Assembly: GCA_964570325.1 (NCBI GenBank)
Contig: CAZMXS010000042.1
Span: forward strand, 1 to 41,671
DNA: 41,671 nt
Origin: CAZMXS01 sp964570325
GTDB lineage: Bacteria > Verrucomicrobiota > Kiritimatiellia > CAIQIC01 > CAZMXS01
Direction: 5' to 3'
Shown here: positions 8,887-17,702 of the stretch, piece by piece
Position numbering within the stretch: position 1 is the first letter of the stretch
How the letters are laid out: each line of letters begins with the position of its first letter
Program-made: the position numbers and the translations under genes
Notes under the pieces: model-generated
Database searches by the model: none
What the model was told of the DNA's origin: nothing
The model's input: the letters and a program-made list of their open reading frames with translations, nothing else

Positions 8887-11800
8887 ATGAGACGAGTGCA
8901 ACTGTACCTGACAATCGGCCTGTTTGTTCTGGCCGGTTTCTGTAGTATCGCGACGGCCCAGTATGGTCCTTCGCCGATACCGGGCGAGGCTCCGATCCAA
9001 ACGAGCATTGTGGCTCGCGTTGGCACGGATCTTTGGGTGCCGGTATCCACCATTGAAGATGTGCACACGGCGCCAAACGGCGTGGTGTTCTGCGACTTGG
9101 TGTACGACCCGAATCCGCCGTACAAGCCGAAATACGGCTCGATCTCGTGGACCTTTGGGGATCCCTACGTCCACTACCGCCTGGAGAGCAACTGGTGGGC
9201 CAAGGCTCTGTGGTGCGATGGTTTCCATCCGACCACGGATTCGGTCTGGTACAAGGTGGCCAATGGCCCGAATAACTGCGATGTGGGCGATGAGGCATTC
9301 CGGTCGAATTATTGGTTCGATATTGGTTTCGAGCCGGATACCGCGTCAATCACGCCAATTGCGACTCCGTATCCGTACATCAACGAGAATGTACAGCCAG
9401 CCGAAATCTGCTATCCGTTGTGCTTCGATACGCTCAGCAATTGCATTCCGCTGTCCACGATCTTCCGGCTGAATTATGAGAACATGGAAGCCATGTTCGA
9501 TAACGAACCGGCGATCCCGAACGTGGACCTGTGGATCAAGAAGCAGGGCTACAGCCCGCGCGATGGCGCTTGCTGGCCGGTTATTGGCAAGAATGGTCAG
9601 CAGGGCGATATGATCGCCTGCTACTATGCGGATGATGATTGCATCATCTTCAAGGCGGTTGAAGGCCGTAACATGGCGCAGATTTCCTCGAACAGCCCTT
9701 ATCAGTTCACCTATTGCGTGACGAATCGTGCGGGCGGCGAGGCGTGCGCCACGGTTACTGTCCAGATTCCGTGCTCCTGCTGTGATAAGACCTACAAGAA
9801 AATCTGGCGCGAGGTGGATGAAGGCGGTCAAATTTATATCCCCTTCACCGAGCTTTATTACAAGCCTTGCCCGGATATGCCGAATACGACCAATGTCTAC
9901 TCGCTGATCACGGAATCCGGTGTGATTCTCTCGACTCCGTGGGCGGATACGGTCAACGGTGGCTGGGTGAATTATGGTCCGATGCCGGTTGGTGTTATCA
10001 CCTCGTCCCTGCAGAAGGCGGGTGTTGATTATACGGCGCCGGGTCCGAACTTCGTCCAGTGCTGTGATACCCGCAATGACTTCTTCTACATTCGTACGGT
10101 TTGCTACACGAATGTGGGCGGTCAGTGGATTCCGATCCCGGGCGCCGAGGATCAGACCCAGGTTAAGATCATCGTCCGCGATGTCTACATTACCAACGGG
10201 CTTAGCGCGACGACGAACTACCTGACGCTGAATCGGTGGCAGCCGGGTTCGACCGATCCCTGCGGGCCGGCGCAGCCGGACCAGTGGGAAGAAATCTGCC
10301 GCGGCGAGTGCCGTATTATTCCGATCTGCACGCTGTTCAAATATATTGACACCAAGAACTGCACGAATGATCTCTATATTGATTCGCTGACGTCCTTGGG
10401 TGGCATCAAGAATCGTTCTGAGCTGGGTGGTTCGCTTTACATTTCCCCCGGCGATCAGGTTGGCGGCTATGTGACCTATTGCGCCCCGACGGGTGTGGTT
10501 GGCACAGTGACGGATTACTTCAACTATGTCGTTGGTGACATGGGTGACCCGAATCCGGATCGCATCGCGGTGGCGAAGACGGTTCAGAAGGTTCGCATTG
10601 TTATCAGCGACTGCGAAGTCTGTGAGCCTGAAATCACGCCGGTGGTGGTGGATGTCTGCGCCGAAGGTGACACCAACGTGTTGACCGCGGCGTTCCTGAC
10701 ATCTGAACAGTTCATCAAGACCTGCGTGACGGGCGAGCTTTGCCTGGCGGCTATTTATCCGGCGCCGGAGGAAGCTTACACCAACCTGCCTTGCGAGGAG
10801 CCTCGTGGTGGCGATGTGCTGTATGGCACCTATCGCGTCAACTACACCACGAATTGCTTCAGCGAGGATTGCGAAGGCTGCCTGAAAGAGTTGCTGTACA
10901 TCGGCCTCGAGTCTGCTCAGGTGGGCGTGGGCATTGACAAGTTCTGGTATGTGGTCCAGGTGAAGGATGCGAATGGCAGCGTCATCGCAACCTACCACAA
11001 TGAGATCACCTTCATCGTCCGGCCGGTCACCGATAATGAGTTGGTGGCGGTGGATGTCGAGGGCGAGGATGTCATGCAGGACCGTCGTGAGCAGGTTGTG
11101 CTCAATGTTGAGGATCTGTATGCTCAGCTCAAAGGCTATGGCAATCTCCATGTCAAGCTCTCATTCGATAAGATCTCGGAAGAGGGTGGCTTGGTGGATA
11201 TCGAGTGCCAGGAAGTTGAGACCGAGATTGAAGATCCGACGGTTGACTTCATCGGCTGCTGCGACGATCTGCCGTGGTGGTGGGATTGGGATTGCGGTTG
11301 CGAAGAGGATCCGGTTACAGTCGAGTCCAACTTCTGCGGCCTTGTCTACACTCCGCCGCGTGGGTTCGTCGGCACTGACATCATTCACTACACCATCACG
11401 GATGGCACGCTGTCTGAGTGCGGTGGCGAGTTGAATGAGGCTTCGGGCACGGTCACGGTTGAAGTGATCGCAGACCTGCGGGCTCCGGTGGCCAATCCGG
11501 ACGAGTACACGATGCGTCAGGGGACGATCCTGCGGGTGGCGATGCCGGGCGTTATGCGCAACGACTGGTATCCGCTGCCGACGGGTCAGCAGATTCTCCC
11601 GAATGTGATCGGTATGGTCAGCTTGCTGGTTGATGAACCCGAGAATGGTCGCGTTAATTTCGGCCACTTCGGCGAATTCGGCTATCAGCCTGACGCCGGC
11701 TTCATCGGCGAGGATTCCTTCACGTATCAGGTGTATGCGCCTGAGTTCCTGGTGGACTTCGACGAAGCTCAGAGTATCAGTTATTGGCTCAGCTTCGACT

Positions 11801-12756
11801 GGTACACTGGTCTCTGGTCGCAGCCGGGCACGGTCACGATCAAGGTTACGCCTGAGGGTGGGTATGTGCAGCATGACTACCTGAACTTGGGCAAGGCCAA
11901 TGTCTCCATCATGGATGATACCTTCGTGTGGTACATTCGTCAGGGTTCCTCGGGTGGGTTCGCCTACCAGTGGGGCTATGGTGATTGTATCCCCGTTCCG
12001 GGCGACTATGATGGCGATGGTATTGGGGTTATGGCCTTGGATGAGCCGATTGGCGGCTTCTGGGTCGGCTTGTCGAGCGAGGTTGGTTGGTGCGGGCGGC
12101 CTCGGCAGTGGGGCTATCCGGGTGTCATCCCCGTTCCGGCGGACTATGACGGCGATGGCGAGACCGAAATGGCGGTCTATGATCCGAACACCGGCAATTG
12201 GTTTGTCCGTGGGTGGTCCCCGGATACCGATGGCGAGCGGGTGTTCCCGGTTCAGTGGGGCTATCCGAACGGTATTCCTGTGCCGGCGGACTATGACGGC
12301 GATGGCAAGTGTGACAAGGCCGTTGTGGGTCCGTTCGAGATGGGTGTGCCGGATTGGTGGATCCTGAAGACCGATCCGACGATTGTCGGTGGTTCGCTGT
12401 CCAGCAAGGTGTTTGTGCGTCACGAGACTTGGGGCTTCCCGGGTTCTGTCCCGCTGGCGGCTGACCTTGATGGTGACAAGAAAGCCGATCCGATCATCTA
12501 TGGTGATCTGACGGGCACCGGCACCTCTGCCAAGTGGTACAAGCTGGGCGATGCCACAGGCGTTTCGTTCGGTCCGTCTGGCGCCAGCATTCTGCCCGTG
12601 CCGGCCGATTACCTCGGCGATGGCAAGGCTGATCTGGCAGTCTATGACCTGGCAACGGGTATGTGGTACATCCAGGATGGTGCTGACACTGAAGAGATTC
12701 AGTGGGGCTTCGAGGGCACCGTTCCGGTTAGTTCCGCTGCCTGGGTGCAGCAGTAA
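8887..12756 (+). CDS. Large exported Cys-rich protein with C-terminal FG-GAP-like repeats (candidate major surface protein)
   Basis: The 1289-residue protein begins MRRVQLYLTIGLFVLAGFCS with signal-peptide cleavage near IATA-QYG. The middle is rich in cysteines, several as CC or CxC (SCCDKTY, QCCDTRN, WDCGCEED), suggesting disulfides outside the cytoplasm. Residues of about 864-955 form an Ig/cadherin-like domain (VANPDEYTMRQG, GEDSFTYQVY). Residues of about 995-1289 carry five FG-GAP-like units with repeated QWGYxGxIPVPADYDGDG and AVYDPxTGxW. The DYDGDG loops are typical calcium-binding beta-propeller blades. An optimal SD (AGGAGGAG, spacing 8), a long leader and a perfect terminator at 12781 suggest high expression. 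The gene uses GTT and GGT codons more than its neighbours. An S-layer-like or matrix protein is the best guess; no sorting signal (PEP-CTERM or SLH) is visible. Confidence 0.85.
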   Translation: MRRVQLYLTIGLFVLAGFCSIATAQYGPSPIPGEAPIQTSIVARVGTDLWVPVSTIEDVHTAPNGVVFCDLVYDPNPPYKPKYGSISWTFGDPYVHYRLESNWWAKALWCDGFHPTTDSVWYKVANGPNNCDVGDEAFRSNYWFDIGFEPDTASITPIATPYPYINENVQPAEICYPLCFDTLSNCIPLSTIFRLNYENMEAMFDNEPAIPNVDLWIKKQGYSPRDGACWPVIGKNGQQGDMIACYYADDDCIIFKAVEGRNMAQISSNSPYQFTYCVTNRAGGEACATVTVQIPCSCCDKTYKKIWREVDEGGQIYIPFTELYYKPCPDMPNTTNVYSLITESGVILSTPWADTVNGGWVNYGPMPVGVITSSLQKAGVDYTAPGPNFVQCCDTRNDFFYIRTVCYTNVGGQWIPIPGAEDQTQVKIIVRDVYITNGLSATTNYLTLNRWQPGSTDPCGPAQPDQWEEICRGECRIIPICTLFKYIDTKNCTNDLYIDSLTSLGGIKNRSELGGSLYISPGDQVGGYVTYCAPTGVVGTVTDYFNYVVGDMGDPNPDRIAVAKTVQKVRIVISDCEVCEPEITPVVVDVCAEGDTNVLTAAFLTSEQFIKTCVTGELCLAAIYPAPEEAYTNLPCEEPRGGDVLYGTYRVNYTTNCFSEDCEGCLKELLYIGLESAQVGVGIDKFWYVVQVKDANGSVIATYHNEITFIVRPVTDNELVAVDVEGEDVMQDRREQVVLNVEDLYAQLKGYGNLHVKLSFDKISEEGGLVDIECQEVETEIEDPTVDFIGCCDDLPWWWDWDCGCEEDPVTVESNFCGLVYTPPRGFVGTDIIHYTITDGTLSECGGELNEASGTVTVEVIADLRAPVANPDEYTMRQGTILRVAMPGVMRNDWYPLPTGQQILPNVIGMVSLLVDEPENGRVNFGHFGEFGYQPDAGFIGEDSFTYQVYAPEFLVDFDEAQSISYWLSFDWYTGLWSQPGTVTIKVTPEGGYVQHDYLNLGKANVSIMDDTFVWYIRQGSSGGFAYQWGYGDCIPVPGDYDGDGIGVMALDEPIGGFWVGLSSEVGWCGRPRQWGYPGVIPVPADYDGDGETEMAVYDPNTGNWFVRGWSPDTDGERVFPVQWGYPNGIPVPADYDGDGKCDKAVVGPFEMGVPDWWILKTDPTIVGGSLSSKVFVRHETWGFPGSVPLAADLDGDKKADPIIYGDLTGTGTSAKWYKLGDATGVSFGPSGASILPVPADYLGDGKADLAVYDLATGMWYIQDGADTEEIQWGFEGTVPVSSAAWVQQ
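12004..12621 (+). repeat. Five FG-GAP-like calcium-loop repeats in coding sequence
   Basis: Codons for DYDGDG-type loops start near 12004, 12142, 12289, 12463 (DLDGDK) and 12607 (DYLGDG), spaced 138, 147, 174 and 144 bases. Each is preceded by QWGY or TWGF and by a PVP motif, except the fourth, which has VPLAA. The units share both protein and nucleotide similarity, for example the repeated PVPADYDGDG coding stretch. Confidence 0.85.
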
Positions 12757-12780
12757 GTCAACCTGAATAGGTAAACAACT

Positions 12781-12817
12781 GAGGGGCTGTCGGGCAACCG
12801 ACAGCCCCTCGGCTTTT
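12781..12817 (+). terminator. Strong intrinsic terminator of the surface-protein gene
   Basis: A perfect 13-bp stem, GAGGGGCTGTCGG with CCGACAGCCCCTC, closes a GCAA tetraloop and is followed by GGCTTTTA. It lies 24 bases after the stop codon. The T tract is short, but the stem is exceptionally stable. Confidence 0.85.
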
Positions 12818-13043
12818 ACGGGGTGCGATGATAGATCGAAGCCTCGGAGCGGAAGAGTAGGTGGCGTATTCCTACTCGACTTGCGCCGCCGCAGTCAGCC
12901 GGCAATTGATGACTTGCTGGGGAAACATCCGCCCCAACGGTTGATTGCTGCTGAATTTTTTCTGGCAGATCATGATAGTAATCAAGTATTGTATGACGCT
13001 GTAATTTTGATGTGAATCTCAACGAACGGGCAAGGAGGGCGAT

Positions 13044-13517
13044 ATGCCGGCAACCGTGTGGGTCGTTGATGATGATGAGGCAATTCGCGGCGTCCTGGGA
13101 GCGATGATCAAGGAGCTTGGTTTCGAGCCAAAACTGTTTGATACGGCTGAAGCCGCATTGAAGGCGTTCAAACCTGGCGCGGCTGATGTGGTGATCAGCG
13201 ATGTCCGCATGCCGGGGATGAGCGGGATGGACTTGACTCGTGCGATGATCGAAAAGGATCCGGATGTCATTGTGATGATCCTTACAGGTTTCCCGTCCAT
13301 ACCGGATGCGGTGGAGGCGGTGCAGGCGGGGGCGTCGGACTTTTTATCCAAGCCTTGCCGGATAGAAGAAATCCGCGTTCGTATTACTCGAGCGCTGGAG
13401 AATCGCACTCTTCAGACCCGGCTGCGGACTACCCGATTGGTAACGTGGATTCTGATCGGATCATTGCCGTTGTGGTTCATTCTAGGCATCATTCTGGCCA
13501 TTTTCCTGCGCTCTTAA
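13044..13517 (+). CDS. Receiver-domain protein with C-terminal transmembrane anchor
   Basis: Residues 1-120 form a normal response-regulator receiver domain: acidic pocket DDD at 9-11, phosphoacceptor Asp53 in ISDVRMPG, Thr81 in ILTGFP and Lys103 in LSKPC. A short basic linker then leads to a single hydrophobic helix, residues of about 132-154 (LVTWILIGSLPLWFILGIIL), and a short LRS tail. No output domain is present. The protein is therefore a single-domain regulator that would sit on the cytoplasmic face of the membrane. A strong SD (AAGGAGGG) precedes ATG 13044. The last 36 bases overlap the 3' end of the convergent thiamin gene, so the TM helix is encoded opposite the tail of ThiE. The cognate kinase is unknown; none is adjacent. 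Confidence 0.85.
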   Translation: MPATVWVVDDDEAIRGVLGAMIKELGFEPKLFDTAEAALKAFKPGAADVVISDVRMPGMSGMDLTRAMIEKDPDVIVMILTGFPSIPDAVEAVQAGASDFLSKPCRIEEIRVRITRALENRTLQTRLRTTRLVTWILIGSLPLWFILGIILAIFLRS

Positions 13518-15008
13518 GCGCCCTGGCTGCGGCTTGCGTTCCGCCGCCTCGGCAAAGAAGTCCAGCCAGGCTTTGACCCGTTCCGCCATATTCTTGGCTG
13601 CCTGCAAATCTGATATGACGGCCATGCCATCGGCGCCCGCATTCCAGAGATCCCATGCCCGCTCCAAGGTGATTCCGCCAATCCCAACAACCGGAGTGGC
13701 GATTAAACAGCGTAAACGGCAGAACCGACGCACGCCCAAAGGCTTGTATTCAATGATTTTTGAAGAAGTCGGATAAATTGAGCCTATGCCGATATATGAT
13801 GGACGATACGCCAGCGCTCGGCCAACCTCGAAATATCCGTTTGCGCTGATGCCCAGTCGTATTCCCGCCGCCTGAAGCGCATTCAAATCCGCGCCAATTA
13901 AATCAGTCTGCCCCAGATGAACACCATAAGCATGATGCGCTAAAGCTGCCTGCCAGGCATCATTGATAAAAAGCCGAACCCCATAAGAGGCGGCTTCCTC
14001 GATGCCCAGCCGAATTTCATCATTTAATTCATTACCATGTAAATCTTTGATTCTTAACTGGATATGTTTGACCCCATGCGGCGCAAGGACTTTGATCCAA
14101 TGGCTGCGGTCAATAATCGGATAGAATCCAAAAGGCGTAATATCGCAAGGTGGAAATTGGGTGCGGTTCACCCCCTCGGCCGCTGTCCCGGAAATCCACG
14201 GCATATCTGAGGGGTCGTGCGGCCAGCCGTCATGTGCGACCGGGCTCTTGCCCTTTCCAATATCTCCGCCGCCGCTGATTGCCTGGTTAATATAAGCTTT
14301 TGCAACTGTCAGGGCATCCAGTTGAGTATAGCCGAGCGCCGTTATCGCGGCGATGGCCGATGATAGCGCACAGCCGGTGCCATGGGTGGATCTGGCGTTG
14401 ATTCGCGGACTGGTGAACCACCAGCTGGTCTGGCCATCGGTCCAGTAATCCTGGCTGTAGCCGGCGCCGATATGCCCCCCTTTGAGCAGCACGGCTTGAC
14501 ATCCGAACTTGAGTATGTCCCGCGCCGCACATTCCATCTCCTGGGGCGAGTGGATTTTGCGCCCCAGCAGCATTTCGGCTTCGGGAAGGTTGGGAGTTAA
14601 CAGGGAGATCAAGGGCAGTACTTCGCGTTTGATCGTGGTTACCGCTTTCGACTGAATCAGTGGATGCCCGCTGCTAGCGCCCATGACCGGATCAAACACG
14701 GTGAAAACTCGCGCGCGGCGGAGAAATGCGGCTACTATTTCAGCCGCCGCGCTGGTGCCCAGCACTCCAATCTTAATGGCCACCGGTGGAATGTCATCAA
14801 ACAGATTATCTATTTGCGCGGAAAGCAGATCACGGTTGACGAAATCACAGCGGCAGACCCCCGTGGTGTTCTGGGCAATCAAGGCCGTTATAACAGAACA
14901 ACCATGAACCCCCAAGGCGTTCATGGTCTTCAAATCCCCCTGAATTCCGGCCCCCCCGCTCGGATCAGTTCCGGCAATGGTCCAGACGACAGGCTTCGTC
15001 ATTGGCAT
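13482..15008 (-). CDS. thiDE: Bifunctional HMP(-P) kinase / thiamin-phosphate synthase (ThiD-ThiE fusion)
   Basis: Residues of about 5-260 are ThiD, which phosphorylates hydroxymethylpyrimidine and its monophosphate: TIAGTDPSGGAGIQGDLKT at the N-terminus, FDPVMGASSGH, LLTPNLPEAE, LLKGGHIG and the anion-hole motif STHGTGCALSSAIAA. Residues of about 305-490 are ThiE, which joins HMP-PP with thiazole phosphate: FYPIIDRS, IQLRIKD, LFINDAWQAAL, GVHLGQTD, GIGSIYPTSSK and VVGIGGI. The usual SxH of ThiE is SAN here, a substitution in the substrate-binding loop. Both halves otherwise look intact. No TPP riboswitch signature is visible in the 150 bases upstream. The gene converges on and overlaps the receiver-TM gene by 36 bases. 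ATG 15008 is used; ATG 15002 is nearly as good. Confidence 0.93.
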   Translation of the reverse strand: MPMTKPVVWTIAGTDPSGGAGIQGDLKTMNALGVHGCSVITALIAQNTTGVCRCDFVNRDLLSAQIDNLFDDIPPVAIKIGVLGTSAAAEIVAAFLRRARVFTVFDPVMGASSGHPLIQSKAVTTIKREVLPLISLLTPNLPEAEMLLGRKIHSPQEMECAARDILKFGCQAVLLKGGHIGAGYSQDYWTDGQTSWWFTSPRINARSTHGTGCALSSAIAAITALGYTQLDALTVAKAYINQAISGGGDIGKGKSPVAHDGWPHDPSDMPWISGTAAEGVNRTQFPPCDITPFGFYPIIDRSHWIKVLAPHGVKHIQLRIKDLHGNELNDEIRLGIEEAASYGVRLFINDAWQAALAHHAYGVHLGQTDLIGADLNALQAAGIRLGISANGYFEVGRALAYRPSYIGIGSIYPTSSKIIEYKPLGVRRFCRLRCLIATPVVGIGGITLERAWDLWNAGADGMAVISDLQAAKNMAERVKAWLDFFAEAAERKPQPGRLRAQENGQNDA

Positions 15009-15106
15009 AAGTTTCCCGGATATTGAGCGCGTGTCAAGTGTGGGGGAGGTTGCGCGCCCAACATGTAGTAAACGATCCGGAAGAAGAGGTTGCCAGGGCC
15101 ATGCGA

Positions 15107-15138
15107 GAAAAAAGGCCGGGATTCATCATCCCGGCCTT
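15107..15138 (-). terminator. Intrinsic terminator of fba
   Basis: The stem AAGGCCGGGAT (15112-15122) pairs with ATCCCGGCCTT (15128-15138) around a 5-base loop. On the minus strand it runs into TTTTTTC. It lies 22 bases past the fba stop codon and is a textbook rho-independent terminator. Confidence 0.9.
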
Positions 15139-15160
15139 CTTCCAAGGAAGCGAAGCGCCG

Positions 15161-16111
15161 CTATTTTTTCAGCAGGTTGCGCACCGCATCCAATTGACCG
15201 GCGCTGCCAAGTTTCTCGTTCTTATGGGCGATGAACTTGGCATATTCTTTCATGAATATCTTTCCGGGCGGCCGCAGGTCGAAATTCTTCGGATCGTCGC
15301 GGAAGCTCTCGCGGTGGACGCGGCACCAGACCAGCCGGCCATCGGTGTCAATGTTGACCTTGGTCACGCCGAGTTTGGCAGCCCGGGCAAACTCGTTTTC
15401 ATCCACGCCCTTGGCTCCGCCCAACTGACCGCCAGCCGCGTTTATGCGGGCCACCTCTTCCTGGGGCACCGAGCTGGAACCGTGCATCACAAGCGGGAAG
15501 CCCGGCAGGCGCTTCTGGATTTGCTCCAGCACATCGAAATGCAGACCCTGCGAGCCAGTGAACTTGAAGGCGCCGTGGCTCGTGCCGATTGCGCATGCGA
15601 GGCTGTCGCAGCCGGTCTTCTTGACAAACTCCAGCGCCTGGTCGGGATCGGTCAGCTTGGCGTCGGACTCCGCAACTTTGACATGTTCCTCCACGCCGCC
15701 AAGTTTGCCGAGTTCAGCTTCGACCACCAGCCCTTTGGCGTGCGCCGCATCCACGACGCGCTTGGTGATCTCAACATTCTTTTCGAACGGTTCGGCGCTG
15801 GCGTCAATCATCACCGAACTATAGAAGCCGCTGCTGATACAGTCCATGCAGGTAGCCTCATCGCCATGATCCAGATGGACCGCAAAAACGGCATCCGGAA
15901 AAATCTCGTTGGCGGTCTTGATCATGGCCTCGAGCATTTTCTTGTTGGTATAGGACCGGGCACCCTTGGAAAGCTGAATAATGAAGGGGGCTTTGCTGTC
16001 CATATTGCCTTGGAACAGCCCCATGGTCTGTTCCAGGTTGTTGATGTTATACGCGCCGATCGCATACTTGCCGTAGGCGTGCGCGAATAGCTGTTTGGTT
16101 GTGACGATCAT
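15161..16111 (-). CDS. fba: Class II fructose-bisphosphate aldolase
   Basis: The enzyme cleaves fructose-1,6-bisphosphate to DHAP and glyceraldehyde-3-phosphate in glycolysis, and runs in reverse in gluconeogenesis. The 316 residues include AVHLDHGD at 77-84 (catalytic Asp81 and zinc ligand His82), VEAELGKLGG with the second-zinc Glu near 131-133, AIGTSHGAFK with His179, VMHGSSSVP with His210, and the phosphate-binding NIDTDGRL. The start MIVTTKQLFAHAY is preceded by a good SD (AAGGAG, spacing 8). It has its own promoter and terminator, so it is monocistronic. Length and motifs match the short class IIB type that does not need a long N-terminal extension. Confidence 0.95.
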   Translation of the reverse strand: MIVTTKQLFAHAYGKYAIGAYNINNLEQTMGLFQGNMDSKAPFIIQLSKGARSYTNKKMLEAMIKTANEIFPDAVFAVHLDHGDEATCMDCISSGFYSSVMIDASAEPFEKNVEITKRVVDAAHAKGLVVEAELGKLGGVEEHVKVAESDAKLTDPDQALEFVKKTGCDSLACAIGTSHGAFKFTGSQGLHFDVLEQIQKRLPGFPLVMHGSSSVPQEEVARINAAGGQLGGAKGVDENEFARAAKLGVTKVNIDTDGRLVWCRVHRESFRDDPKNFDLRPPGKIFMKEYAKFIAHKNEKLGSAGQLDAVRNLLKK

Positions 16112-16162
16112 GACTTCTCGCTCCTTCTTTTGATATTCCGGTTCCGGGAAAGAACAGGCTGG

Positions 16163-16190
16163 ATGCTACAAGGATTCGCGCCGGTGTCAA
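16163..16190 (-). promoter_or_regulatory. Sigma70-type promoter of fba
   Basis: On the minus strand TTGACA (16190-16185) is followed after 16 bases by TAGCAT (16168-16163). The -35 is perfect and the -10 has four matches. It lies 52 bases before the fba start codon. Confidence 0.6.
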
Positions 16191-16352
16191 ATCAGTTGTC
16201 ACGGGTTATGTTTTTTCACAGATAAGATGTCCGTATCCCCAACGGAGCGTTTGTACGGAGCGAGGGTGTCTTGCTCTCATTTCATCCCAGCAGATACTTT
16301 TTTATCTGGGTTGACGCCGACAAAAAACCAAGCACCAATAACGACTTACTGA

Positions 16353-17702
16353 TTACTGCCCATTGCCAATGTTCACCGGCGTATCCAGCCGGGCCGCCGA
16401 CTCGGGGTGCCGGATTTCGCGCCGGACGCGCGCCAACACCTGCTGCTGAACGGCTTCCGGCGGCTTCAATCGGACCCCGGCCTGAATGAAATCCGCGCGG
16501 CACAGCCGGGCCAACCGTGTATATCCCTGTGCGCGTTCAGGCTCGCCCATTGCGTGCCAATAACAGCCTTGGTAAGCCGCATTGGCCACCATGGTATTAG
16601 GATCGGTTACATTCTGCTCGGCCATTTTTTGCCGATAAACGCTTAACACCAGATGTTCCAGATCGGCGCCCGCCAACTCAACCGGGAGATTCTGCCGTTC
16701 TTGTTTCATGACCCGCTGCGCCTCCGCCACCCGGTTAAAAGTGTACAGGGTGAACACCAGGTCGGCGAACAGTCGGCGTTGAGCTGCCATCACCCGCACA
16801 TCGTCATGGTAATCGCGCATATTTTGATGGTAGATATCCGCCACCCGCGGCAGCAGGTCGAAGTTCGGCAGCAGGGCCACAGCGTTCTCATTGGTGTTGA
16901 TAAACAGCCGGCCCTGCCGAAAGGCGTCGGCTGTGCATTGCCGGATCATTCGGTCCAGCAGGCGGGTCTCAAAATCGTCCGCGCAGGCCTTGCCCTGCCA
17001 AGCCCAGTAGATGGCATGGGCTTGTGGCAGGCGCCAATCAAATGGCCCGAACAGGCGGTCCACTTGGAGTGCCGGCCCCGGCTTCAGGCGATACCGATCT
17101 GCCATTTCAGTGATGGTTTCCGGCGCAAGCAGCGAGAAATCCGGGTGGGGGCGGCCAAACAGATATTCCATTTCGCGGGCCCAGGACAATTTGTAATACA
17201 AGTGCGCCGAATCCATGTCGCCCCCCAGCTTATGCTGGAACAGCCAGGCCAGTTCGCGATAAAGCTGGGCGTCGCCCGGGTTGTAATGCAGCCCGCTGTC
17301 GCGCAGCAAGCTGATGCCGTGCCGCACCCAGCGCCAGCGGTCCTCCGGATCAGTGAAGAGGGCGCTAATGTTATAGGCCATATTCCAGGCTTGGAAGGCC
17401 CAGATGGTGCTGCAGCGCGGTTCGAGCTTGGTAATCCAATCCGCCAGTTGCACCAGTTCAAAATACCGGCCTTCCTCTTCCAGGGCGCTGGCGCGCAGCC
17501 AAAGGAAATCCGCCAGAACACCCCTGAACCCGCCCAGCGCCACTGTGGTGAAGGCGACCAGCGGCGGGGCGTTCTCCAGCGGAGCGGCAAGGTTCAGGCG
17601 CTCCTCCTGACGCATGAAGAGCAGCCGTTTATGCAACAGGCCGGAAGCGCTTAGCATCAGTAGCCCCAGCGCGCCAAGCAGGATGCAAATCAGCCGGTTC
17701 AT
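16353..17702 (-). CDS. Membrane-anchored helical-repeat protein, third gene of an ABC exporter operon
   Basis: The protein of about 449 residues starts MNRLICILLGALGLLMLSAS; the ATG at 17702 overlaps the TGA of the permease gene (ATGA), which fixes this start against the longer frame reaching 18050. A single N-terminal TM helix (residues 4-24) leads into an exported or membrane-side region. Residues of about 55-440 are all-helical and look like degenerate tetratricopeptide repeats (LADFLWLRASALEEEGRYFE, FQAWNMAYN, LYRELAWLFQHKLGGDMDSA). I do not recognise a named family. Its place behind an ABC-2 ATPase and permease suggests an accessory subunit of that exporter. The last codons are near-neutral, ending NIGNGQ. 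Confidence 0.8.
   Translation of the reverse strand: MNRLICILLGALGLLMLSASGLLHKRLLFMRQEERLNLAAPLENAPPLVAFTTVALGGFRGVLADFLWLRASALEEEGRYFELVQLADWITKLEPRCSTIWAFQAWNMAYNISALFTDPEDRWRWVRHGISLLRDSGLHYNPGDAQLYRELAWLFQHKLGGDMDSAHLYYKLSWAREMEYLFGRPHPDFSLLAPETITEMADRYRLKPGPALQVDRLFGPFDWRLPQAHAIYWAWQGKACADDFETRLLDRMIRQCTADAFRQGRLFINTNENAVALLPNFDLLPRVADIYHQNMRDYHDDVRVMAAQRRLFADLVFTLYTFNRVAEAQRVMKQERQNLPVELAGADLEHLVLSVYRQKMAEQNVTDPNTMVANAAYQGCYWHAMGEPERAQGYTRLARLCRADFIQAGVRLKPPEAVQQQVLARVRREIRHPESAARLDTPVNIGNGQ

Noticed and set aside
9346..11151. Long antisense ORF (601 codons) opposite the 8887 surface gene, and another at 11161-12423
   Set aside because: Their composition is rich in His, Arg, Ile and Asp in a way that mirrors the sense codons, with no domain or RBS. 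They arise because the sense gene avoids the complementary stop codons.
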